Below are positions 1 to 6,888 of a stretch of 19,973 bases of DNA, piece after piece. How positions within the stretch are numbered: position 1 is the first letter of the stretch; the number at the start of each line of letters is the position of its first letter. The position numbers were made by a program, and so were the translations under genes. The notes beneath the pieces are model-generated. The model had not been told where the DNA came from, searched no databases, and was given only the letters and a program-made list of their open reading frames with translations. Source of the stretch: an uncultured Lachnospiraceae bacterium (lineage in GTDB: Bacteria > Bacillota > Clostridia > Lachnospirales > Lachnospiraceae). Location: NCBI GenBank assembly GCA_910585895.1, contig CAJUHY010000048.1, positions 424-20,396 of the forward strand, in the 5' to 3' direction.

Positions 1-867
1 ATACCAGAAACAGAACGAAAAACCATTGAAGAAATTAAGCGTCTCTCAGCCCGACAGGCTGTCAGTATGAAGATTAATCCCGACAGCAAGCCTGGAGTTA
101 CCGACAGCAAATTCGGCGGCGTGCCTTATTGGGATATGGGCATGGATTATCCGAAGACAGAGGACGGCAGTTTGCTGATGCTGCTGGCGCAAATCAATTT
201 AGATGAGCTGAACAGAGAAGGGAAGAATCCTGGGAATAAGCTGCCGGCAGGCGGAATGCTGCAGTTTTTCATTGCCATGGATGATGTGTACGGAATGGAT
301 TTTGATTACACGGCAGACAGTGATGGGAGATTGACGCAGGACAGTTTTCGGGTGGTGTACCACAAGACCATAGATTACAACGTTTCCCAGGAAGGGATAG
401 CGTCGCTGGGGATGCCGGACAGCGCAGCAGAAGAAATGGAAGAATCGCCTGTTTGGGGAGAATATAGGATTGATTTTGAAGTGAAAGAGACCTACATAGG
501 CATGGATGATTACCGGTTTGAAGAATATTTCCGCCAGGCGGCGGAAGCGGTGGGCTGGGTGATAGAGGAACAGAAAGGCTATTATAACAGCTTTTCCGAA
601 GAAGGCAGGGATTTCCTGTTTGAGGAATTGGAGCCTTCCGGGCACTGGCTGCTGGGCTGGCCATATTTTACACAGTATGACCCCAGAGAAGAGGAGGATG
701 AAAAGGCAAAATATGACGTCCAGCTTTTCCAGATGGATTCTGATTATGGTGACGGCGATGATTATGTGCTGTGGGGAGATGCAGGCGTGGCAAACTTCTT
801 TATCCGTGGAGAGGATTTGGCTAATGAAGATTTTCGGGATGTACTGTATTACTGGGACTGCTGTTAA
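1..867 (+). CDS. DUF1963 / YwqG-like protein, 5' end outside window
   Basis: The reading frame is open from the first base, so the true start lies to the left and at least 288 codons are present. An internal ATG at 67 has no good ribosome binding site and is unlikely to be the start. The order of motifs, GGVPYW, then LLAQINLDEL, then GMLQFF, then LLGWPYFTQYDPR, and a C-terminal YVLWGDAGVANFFI, matches the DUF1963 (YwqG) family. Those proteins are soluble and cytosolic and their biochemical role is unknown. Some relatives sit in contact-toxin immunity loci, but no toxin gene is visible here. The next gene, 76 bases downstream, is another DUF protein of similar acidic character. Family assignment is fairly sure; function is not. 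Confidence 0.8.
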   Translation: MPETERKTIEEIKRLSARQAVSMKINPDSKPGVTDSKFGGVPYWDMGMDYPKTEDGSLLMLLAQINLDELNREGKNPGNKLPAGGMLQFFIAMDDVYGMDFDYTADSDGRLTQDSFRVVYHKTIDYNVSQEGIASLGMPDSAAEEMEESPVWGEYRIDFEVKETYIGMDDYRFEEYFRQAAEAVGWVIEEQKGYYNSFSEEGRDFLFEELEPSGHWLLGWPYFTQYDPREEEDEKAKYDVQLFQMDSDYGDGDDYVLWGDAGVANFFIRGEDLANEDFRDVLYYWDCC

Positions 868-943
868 GAAGAACGGCCTCAAATTACAATAATGTGGATT
901 GTTTTGATAATTTGATTAGAGTGGCAAATTGGAGGGAGACAAA

Positions 944-1666
944 ATGGATGAAACAACGAAGAAAGTAGCGGAGAATTTTCAGTGCAGATACACTGTGTTT
1001 GAGCGCGGAACGGACCCGGAAGCGGTTGAACAGGCATATCGGCAGGCTTTGGACAGAGGGAAAGAGAACGGCTTTTGGCCAGCGATAATCTGCCTGGATG
1101 AGTATGTCGTGGAATGGCTTTTGCAAGTAGTAAAAGATGATTATGACAGGGATAAAATCATTGCTGAGTGCAAAGATAACGGCAAAGAGATTTTAGAGGA
1201 GCGTTTTGCGGAATATACCGAAGAATATGAGGAAGAGGAACTGCAGGAAATGCTGGGTGAGGAGACAGAGGGGGAGGAACTGCATCAGTTTAGCGGTTAC
1301 ATATCTGTTAGAGATGGGATGTTAGAGGCAGACACGCTGTTACTGGAAATTCCTGTGAAAAATCCCTGGGAAATCATTGGTTATCTGCCCATGGGAGGGT
1401 GGAATGAGTACCCCTGTCCGGAAGATATGATTGCCGTTTGTAAATATTGGTATGGGAAATATGGGGCAGTTCCAGCGGTATTTACCAATGATGTGATGGA
1501 ATTTTATGCACCTAGGAAACTGAATGGTACAGACAGCCTGGAGGCGGCAAAAGAACATTATGCCTTTTGTATGGACCGCGTGGAGCAGGGAACACAAACT
1601 TATAAGATATCGGAGTTGGCAGCGGGGCTGACGGAATCAGATGTGTGGTATTTCTGGTGGGATTGA
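944..1666 (+). CDS. DUF4253-like protein
   Basis: A 240-residue acidic, soluble protein without signal peptide or membrane segment. The start is ATG 944 because GGAGG at 931-935 lies 8 bases upstream; an in-frame TTG at 929 would put the SD inside the gene. The C-terminal third carries the features I associate with DUF4253: GGWNEYPCPEDM, then WYGKYGAVPAVFTNDVMEFY, then an EHYAFCMDRVEQG segment, ending in VWYFWWD. The middle (about residues 80-110) is very rich in Glu. The family's function is unknown. It follows the DUF1963-like gene and precedes the chemoreceptor by 33 bases, so the three may share a transcript. Like DUF1963, this family has been seen near toxin-immunity genes, but that role is only a possibility here. 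Confidence 0.75.
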   Translation: MDETTKKVAENFQCRYTVFERGTDPEAVEQAYRQALDRGKENGFWPAIICLDEYVVEWLLQVVKDDYDRDKIIAECKDNGKEILEERFAEYTEEYEEEELQEMLGEETEGEELHQFSGYISVRDGMLEADTLLLEIPVKNPWEIIGYLPMGGWNEYPCPEDMIAVCKYWYGKYGAVPAVFTNDVMEFYAPRKLNGTDSLEAAKEHYAFCMDRVEQGTQTYKISELAAGLTESDVWYFWWD

Positions 1667-1699
1667 TAGAACAAATTAATATTGCAAAGGAGAGCACAA

Positions 1700-3199
1700 A
1701 TGAATGAGATGAAAAAGGCTTACAACAGAGAAAAGTCTGTAAACCAATTTTTACTTATTATCATTACTATCATGGATTTGTTTTTGTTTTTCGGGTATTT
1801 CAGCGATTACAGCAAGGGAAATATCGGACTGGGATTTCTGATGACCGTGGAGCTGACGGTTTTGGTTTCTATGATTGCCGACTATGCAGTGTTCCTGCGT
1901 CAGAAAGACAGCAGGATATTTAAGCATGTCTCTGTAATGGGGTACATGATTGTCTATGCGATTGCACTTTTGGGTGCACAGAATGATTTAGTGTTTGCTA
2001 TGGTATTTCCACTAACCGTCGTTTATATCCTTTACTTTGATTATAACTTGATTTTACGTATTGCTGTTGTATACAGTTTGATTACGGTTGTTGATTTGGT
2101 TTACATAGCAGCGGTGAAGAAATCGCTTCCATCCGGTGCGGAATTAAACAGTACCTCCCTTCTTATCCAGGGGGCAACTGTCATTGTATATCTGATTGTG
2201 TTATGCGGTACAACGAAGATTTCTAACCGCAACAATAACGATAAGATTTCTAACCTGAACGAGGAGAAAGAAAAGAGCCATCAGCTTTTGGATGATGTGC
2301 TCAAGGTTGCGCAGGTGGTGAGAGACAATTCTGCAAAGGCAGGGGAGTATATCAATATTCTCAGCCAGAATGTGCACACTACGGCGCAGGCACTTACGGG
2401 AATTTCTGAAGGAAATGCCCACAGTGCAGAGAGTATTGAGAAACAGACGTTTATGACGGAAAACATTCAGGGTATGATTGAGCGGACCAAGGAGATGTCC
2501 GACCAGATGTTAGAGCTGGCAATACAGTCCAAGCAGGCTGTGGATGAAGGGCAGAGGACGATGGATACCCTGCAGGAACAGTCCGGGAGAATGCAGACGT
2601 TTAATGGGCAGGTTGTTTCCTCTGTGGAGCAGCTGATTGAGAATGCGCGGGAAGTAGATGAGATTACCGAGCAGATTTTTGCTATTTCCAGCCAGACGAA
2701 CCTTCTCGCCCTCAATGCATCCATTGAAAGCGCCCGGGCAGGGGAAGCCGGGCGTGGTTTTGCCGTTGTGGCGGAGGAAATCCGTGTGCTGGCAGATGAG
2801 ACCAGGAAGCTGACGGAGAATATTCAGAAAATCGTGCAGCAGCTCAGGCAGAATGCAGATATGGCAAAGTCTACCGTGGACAACGTCATGGCTAATTCCC
2901 GGGAAGAGCATTCTCTGATTCAAAGTGCAGAGCAGCAGTTTAATGGTATTGGCGAGTATATGGGAGAATTGAATCAAAATGTCGGAGAAATCTATGGGAA
3001 GATAGAAGAAATCCTGCAGTCCAACAATGTGATAGTAGACAGCATCAACCAGATTTCTGCCGTGAGTGAGGAAGTGTCTGCCAATACGCAGCAGGCAGTG
3101 GAATTGGGCGAAGATACGAGCCGTCAGGCAAAGCAGGTGCAGGAGCGGATGGGAGAATTGCTGCAGACTGTGGAGACGATTGAGAAGTATATAGAATAG
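1700..3199 (+). CDS. Methyl-accepting chemotaxis protein with six N-terminal membrane segments
   Basis: A 499-residue receptor. ATG 1700 is chosen because AAAGGAGA at 1686-1693 lies 6 bases upstream; the in-frame TTG at 1682 would precede that SD. Six hydrophobic segments are seen at roughly residues 17-35, 44-66, 77-93, 97-113, 117-138 and 155-172, with only short loops, so there is no external ligand domain and no clear HAMP. The rest is a long coiled coil. Its hairpin tip, about residues 325-372, carries the signature NLLALNASIESARAGEAGRGF followed closely by VVAEEIRVLA, the CheA/CheW contact region. It probably feeds membrane or intracellular signals to a CheA pathway; no che or flagellar genes are in the window. 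The final residues lack a CheR-tether pentapeptide. Confidence 0.9.
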   Translation: MNEMKKAYNREKSVNQFLLIIITIMDLFLFFGYFSDYSKGNIGLGFLMTVELTVLVSMIADYAVFLRQKDSRIFKHVSVMGYMIVYAIALLGAQNDLVFAMVFPLTVVYILYFDYNLILRIAVVYSLITVVDLVYIAAVKKSLPSGAELNSTSLLIQGATVIVYLIVLCGTTKISNRNNNDKISNLNEEKEKSHQLLDDVLKVAQVVRDNSAKAGEYINILSQNVHTTAQALTGISEGNAHSAESIEKQTFMTENIQGMIERTKEMSDQMLELAIQSKQAVDEGQRTMDTLQEQSGRMQTFNGQVVSSVEQLIENAREVDEITEQIFAISSQTNLLALNASIESARAGEAGRGFAVVAEEIRVLADETRKLTENIQKIVQQLRQNADMAKSTVDNVMANSREEHSLIQSAEQQFNGIGEYMGELNQNVGEIYGKIEEILQSNNVIVDSINQISAVSEEVSANTQQAVELGEDTSRQAKQVQERMGELLQTVETIEKYIE

Positions 3200-3234
3200 G
3201 TTGCAATCAGGCGGGATACGATACTTATGTCAAC

Positions 3235-3288
3235 CTTACATAAATTTTACATTTTTCTGTATACAATCTTACAGTAGTGGGTTAGAAT
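3235..3288 (+). promoter_or_regulatory. 11-bp-phased YTTACA repeats and -10, likely response-regulator box
   Basis: Hexamers CTTACA (3235-3240), TTTACA (3246-3251), a poor copy CTGTAT (3257-3262) and CTTACA (3268-3273) start exactly 11 bases apart. The last is followed 9 bases later by TAGAAT (3283-3288), a possible -10. There is no good -35. Direct repeats at 11-bp phase close to a -10 are how PhoB/PhoP-type regulators bind. Since the next gene encodes such a regulator, autoregulation is the simplest reading. This is inference from spacing. Confidence 0.45.
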
Positions 3289-3289
3289 G

Positions 3290-3329
3290 CTTTAGAGAGG
3301 AGAGTTTGGGTCTCCTCTCGAGTCTAAAG
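3290..3329 (+). other. Leader hairpin upstream of the response regulator
   Basis: GAGAGGAGA (3295-3303) and TCTCCTCTC (3311-3319) form a perfect 9-bp stem with a 7-base loop. CTTTA (3290-3294) and TAAAG (3325-3329) extend it after a 3' bulge. No T-run follows, so it is a poor terminator; it would lie in the 5' leader of the two-component mRNA. Confidence 0.5.
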
Positions 3330-3370
3330 AAGTCTGATGACTGGAATATCTTGAAGGAAATGTGGGAGAA

Positions 3371-4033
3371 ATGATAAAAATTTTAATAGTAGAAGATGAT
3401 CCGAATATTGCAAAATTGATGGAGGCTACGGTTGCAATCGGAGGTTATGAAAGTGAATTGTGCGACAATGGCTCTGATGCGTTTGATAAGATAGAGGGTG
3501 GAAATTATGACTTAATCCTGCTGGATGTGATGCTGCCGGATATGAGTGGTTTTGAGATTATGCGTAAACGCACGAATACCGATGCGCCGGTAATCTTTAT
3601 CACAGCCAAGCAGGAACTGACGGATAAGGTTCGGGGACTGCGTCTGGGAGCGGAGGATTATATCGTCAAACCTTTTGAGGCGATGGAACTGTTGGCAAGG
3701 ATAGAGGTAATTCTGCGCCGTGTCAAGCGGATTGAGCGTGTTTATCACTATGGGAATATTACAGTTAACGTGGAGGAACATATCTGCCGTGCAGACGGCG
3801 AGGAGGTTTATCTTACACCGAAGGAATTTGACGTGCTGATATTTTTTATACAGCATAAAGATGTGGCGATTTCCAGGGACAGGCTTTTGTCGGCTGTCTG
3901 GGGATTTGAGTATGAGGGAGAGAGCCGGACGATTGACATTCATATCCAGCAGCTGCGAAAGAAGTTAAATTTGAAGGATAAGCTGGTGACAATTCCCAAA
4001 CTGGGATATCGTTTGGAAAGTGCGAAGGAGTAG
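3371..4033 (+). CDS. Response regulator, OmpR/PhoB family
   Basis: A 220-residue DNA-binding regulator. The N-terminal receiver domain (about 1-115) has the acidic pair D9/D10, phospho-acceptor D52 in LLDVMLPD, T78 in FITAK and K100 in VKPF. The C-terminal winged helix (about 125-220) has LTPKEFDVL, SRDRLLSAVWG and the recognition-helix region RTIDIHIQQLRKKL, ending KLGYRLE. All residues needed for activity are present. ATG 3371 gives the usual MIKILIVEDD beginning; an in-frame GTG at 3362 is possible, and the SD (AAGGA 3354-3358) is not ideally spaced for either. The kinase follows directly, with its SD inside the end of this gene. Target genes are unknown; its own promoter is a likely one. 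Confidence 0.93.
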   Translation: MIKILIVEDDPNIAKLMEATVAIGGYESELCDNGSDAFDKIEGGNYDLILLDVMLPDMSGFEIMRKRTNTDAPVIFITAKQELTDKVRGLRLGAEDYIVKPFEAMELLARIEVILRRVKRIERVYHYGNITVNVEEHICRADGEEVYLTPKEFDVLIFFIQHKDVAISRDRLLSAVWGFEYEGESRTIDIHIQQLRKKLNLKDKLVTIPKLGYRLESAKE

Positions 4034-4036
4034 TTG

Positions 4037-5446
4037 ATGAAACTTTGGCAAAAAATTTTTCTATATACATTGATACTGGTAATGCTTGCTGTGAGCATGA
4101 CCAGTATTTTGTTGTTAAAAAACAGTTTTTCTCTGGCAATGGACCAGAAGAAACAGGGCGTATACAGTGAACACGAGTTTCTTGTTACCAGTTTTAAGAG
4201 TATGCTGCTGACGGAGCGTCTGAGGAAGAACGCCATAGTACTTGATGAAAGTACAATGCTGAGTTTTATGACAGAGACTTTTGGAGAGAGCGGCAATGGC
4301 GTAGCATTTCTGGATGGGGAGAAGACGGTAGTCTATGCCAACAAGTCAATGAAAATTCCACAAGAGCTTGTGGAGGCGGCAGAGGAAGGAAAAAATCCTT
4401 ATATGCAGGTGCAGGAATATCAGCTGTACACAGCTTCCACGGAGAGCCTTGAGGGAAAAATATATTATATCATCACGGAGAACGATATTCGGGATGTCGT
4501 TAAAATACATGAAAATATGCTTTATGAAATACAAATTATCAGCATGTCCTGTGCGATTGTAATCGCGTTCATCCTACTGATTGTAGTAAAAATGCTTCTG
4601 CAGCCTTTAAAGAGAGTAAATGAAGGAACGGGAGAGATTGCTCTGGGGAATTACAAAAAACGTATTTTGGTCAAGGGGCACGATGAATTGTCAGAATTGG
4701 CGAGGAACATGAATATCATGGCGGAGTCAGTGGAGACCAATGTCAGCGCATTGGAGAGTGTAGCGGAAGACCGCAAACATTTTATTGATAATCTGGCTCA
4801 TGAGATGAAGACGCCCCTGACTTCCATTTTAGGCTTTTCGGACCTTCTGCAGATAAAAAAAGATATCACGGAAGATAACCGCATTGAGTATGCAGGAATA
4901 ATTAAGGAGGAAGCCAGCCGTATGCGTACGCTTTCGGGCAAGCTGATGGAGTTGATTACTGTAGGGGAAGCTAAGCTGGAATGGCAGCAGGAGGATATGG
5001 AAGGCTTGTTTCGTGAAATTGGTATTTCCCTGAAAGTGATTGCTGACAGCCATAATATGCATTTGTCCTGTAAAGCCGAAAAGGGACTTTTGTGCGTGGA
5101 CCGTGAATTGTTCAAATCTTTACTTTATAACCTGGTGGATAATGCCATCAAAGCCTCCCAGGAGGGGGGGAACATCACTGTTATTGGGAGGTTTGAAGAA
5201 AGCTGTTTCTGCATTGAGGTAAAAGACGAAGGGGTGGGTATTCCAGAAGAAGAGATTACCAAGATTACGCAGGCGTTTTATATGGTTGATAAGGCACGCA
5301 GCCGCGCCCATGGCGGAGCAGGGCTTGGCTTGGCGCTCTGTGCGGAGATTGTTTCCAACCATCAGGGAAAGATGCATTTTGAGAGCCGGCCAGGGGAAGG
5401 CACCTGTGTTTTCATCCGCATGAAAGGAGGGAAAGAGTATGCGTAA
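4037..5446 (+). CDS. Membrane sensor histidine kinase
   Basis: A 469-residue kinase, partner of the regulator just upstream. ATG 4037 follows AAGGAG (4025-4030), which lies in the last codons of the regulator gene, so translation is coupled; a TTG immediately before it is not needed. TM1 is about residues 7-27, an external domain of about 135 residues follows, and TM2 is about 165-187. A HAMP linker leads to the HisKA domain with phospho-acceptor H255 in NLAHEMKTPLTS. The ATPase domain has the N-box NLVDNAIKAS (about 365-374), the G1 box DEGVGIP, and the G2 box GGAGLGLAL (about 425). It is complete and looks active. The external sensor domain is not one I recognise. Its last 8 bases overlap the next gene. 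Confidence 0.93.
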   Translation: MKLWQKIFLYTLILVMLAVSMTSILLLKNSFSLAMDQKKQGVYSEHEFLVTSFKSMLLTERLRKNAIVLDESTMLSFMTETFGESGNGVAFLDGEKTVVYANKSMKIPQELVEAAEEGKNPYMQVQEYQLYTASTESLEGKIYYIITENDIRDVVKIHENMLYEIQIISMSCAIVIAFILLIVVKMLLQPLKRVNEGTGEIALGNYKKRILVKGHDELSELARNMNIMAESVETNVSALESVAEDRKHFIDNLAHEMKTPLTSILGFSDLLQIKKDITEDNRIEYAGIIKEEASRMRTLSGKLMELITVGEAKLEWQQEDMEGLFREIGISLKVIADSHNMHLSCKAEKGLLCVDRELFKSLLYNLVDNAIKASQEGGNITVIGRFEESCFCIEVKDEGVGIPEEEITKITQAFYMVDKARSRAHGGAGLGLALCAEIVSNHQGKMHFESRPGEGTCVFIRMKGGKEYA

Positions 5447-6542
5447 CGTAAAGTCAATGCTGCTTACTCTTGTATGTGCAGCGATTATCCTGGGGCTGGG
5501 CTATCTGGGTATTGTGGAGCAGGGAAAGCAGATTTTGAGAAGCGAGAGTGTTCCGGAGCAAGCCAGGTATGAAGATGCTGGTTCTAACATTTTTTATGGA
5601 AAAATTGAGGATGATATTGAAATCTTTCCTTGGAATTATTACCCGGAAAACCCGGTAAAGGAACAGGAAGCAAACGTTCCTACTTTTCTGGGAGAAGATT
5701 TATTTATACAGCAGTATTTCCCGCAGAGAGTATCTGATGTACAGGATTGGGAAAAATGGGGACAGGTGGAAGCAGCGGCGGCCTCATCAATCCCTGGCGT
5801 ACAGACAGGAGAAATATTGGACCGGCAGCTGCAGTGCTTCCTTTCTACGGATGCTTATTTCAGTGAACTGATTGCCTGTGAGGCAGGTGTGGGAATGGAG
5901 GAGGTTTTTGACTGGTTTCAGGTAAGAAGGCGCCATATCCTGCAGAATATGGTAATGACTGAAAATGTGTCGGTAGGCACGATATATTTCTACCGTAATG
6001 TCCTTTATCTGGGAGGAAAGCGTTATCAGGTACGCATTGCCTGCAGTGATTGGAATGTCATCAACTTTACCTGTTCAGAGTATGTCACTGGGGAACACAA
6101 GGAACAGGATGAGTGGAAAGAGGGCAAACAGAAGATGGTGGAGATATTAGAACAGTCGGAGACGAGTTTTTCCAAGTATTTTTCCTATATGTCACAGTTG
6201 AATGATATGGGTTCACCCACCATTTATATACGCAACGGCGAGTACGAAAATGCATATCTGTATGGATTACTTTGGCTGCAGAATATTGTACAGGGAAAAA
6301 TGGAGGATGAGGAGCTGGCACAAAGATTCCAGGTGTTAGAGGAGGAATGGAAATCAATATATCAGGATAATGTTGAATTTGATTTGGTGAAGGATGTGGA
6401 ATATTCTGTTAATTATTCCTATCAGGTAGTGGAGTTAAAGGATATGATTCTGCTGTTGGTGCAGGGCGAGGCAGCGATGGGGCTCTATTTCGACCCTCTG
6501 ACCCAGAAATTCTGTGGTTATAATTTCTTTTATGAATATTGA
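5439..6542 (+). CDS. Unrecognised membrane-anchored extracytoplasmic protein in two-component operon
   Basis: A 367-residue protein I cannot assign. ATG 5439 follows AAGGAGG (5424-5430) by 8 bases and overlaps the kinase stop, so it is translationally coupled to the kinase. Residues about 5-24 form one hydrophobic segment after MRNVK, consistent with a signal anchor; no proper lipobox is present, since the Cys is preceded by Val. The remainder is acidic and aromatic-rich (for example FPWNYYPENP, and YYFDP-like patches near the end), as expected of an exported domain. By analogy with accessory proteins in other kinase operons, such as YycH/YycI beside YycFG, it may modulate the kinase from outside. 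That analogy rests on position and topology, not on sequence similarity. Confidence 0.8.
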   Translation: MRNVKSMLLTLVCAAIILGLGYLGIVEQGKQILRSESVPEQARYEDAGSNIFYGKIEDDIEIFPWNYYPENPVKEQEANVPTFLGEDLFIQQYFPQRVSDVQDWEKWGQVEAAAASSIPGVQTGEILDRQLQCFLSTDAYFSELIACEAGVGMEEVFDWFQVRRRHILQNMVMTENVSVGTIYFYRNVLYLGGKRYQVRIACSDWNVINFTCSEYVTGEHKEQDEWKEGKQKMVEILEQSETSFSKYFSYMSQLNDMGSPTIYIRNGEYENAYLYGLLWLQNIVQGKMEDEELAQRFQVLEEEWKSIYQDNVEFDLVKDVEYSVNYSYQVVELKDMILLLVQGEAAMGLYFDPLTQKFCGYNFFYEY

Positions 6543-6565
6543 CTGCTGTAACTATGTATAAAACT

Positions 6566-6777
6566 TTTCTAAATTTGAGTTTTCTCGTTTTGTGATTTTA
6601 TAGTACCAAAAGGTTTCCATCACAACGTGATGGAAACACTTTGCACATAAAAGTGCCATGGAAAGCTAGCTTTCCAGACACTTTTTGTGCAAGATGTCTA
6701 CGCTGCCAAAGGCAGCATGACCTTTTGGTACAATAATATAGGCTGTGATAAAAAACGAGGAAACCCAAATTTCTAAA
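6566..6777. mobile_element. MITE-like element: terminal inverted repeats around three hairpins
   Basis: The arms at 6574-6591 (TTTGAGTTTTCTCGTTTT) and 6752-6769 are inverted copies matching at 16 of 18 positions. The same 8 bases, TTTCTAAA, flank them at 6566-6573 and 6770-6777 and may be a target-site duplication. Inside, GTACCAAAAGG (6603-6613) pairs with 6721-6731 and closes three hairpins. The first is an 11-bp perfect stem with 3-base loop (6613-6637). The second is a long stem (6640-6693) capped by the palindrome TGGAAAGCTAGCTTTCCA (6659-6676). The third is GCTGCC/GGCAGC (6702-6716). There is no ORF or transposase inside. It could instead be a structured RNA; the flanking repeat favours a mobile origin. 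Confidence 0.6.
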
Positions 6778-6793
6778 CTCTTGCGAAAACCAG

Positions 6794-6822
6794 TTGTGTA
6801 ATATCCATCCTTGAATTATAAT
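6794..6822 (+). promoter_or_regulatory. Probable sigma-A promoter for the clpX-like gene
   Basis: TTGTGT (6794-6799), a 17-base spacer and a perfect TATAAT (6817-6822) lie 67 bases before the clpX-like start. The -35 matches only half of TTGACA. A small stem TTGCT/AGCAA (6847-6859) would be in the leader. Confidence 0.5.
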
Positions 6823-6888
6823 TAAACCAGATTTTCAAATTAAACTTTGCTTTTAGCAAGATGTGTAATAGAAGAAGGAGAATTCAGG

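Noticed and set aside
199..882. Long open frame (227 codons) on the minus strand opposite the DUF1963-like gene
   Set aside because: It is antisense to a gene with recognised family motifs, has no SD and gives a protein without recognisable features.
6702..6716. Shared hairpin GCTGCC/GGCAGC between the MITE-like element and the terminator at 10591-10605
   Set aside because: The identity is limited to a 6-bp stem and the flanks differ, so common origin is not supported.
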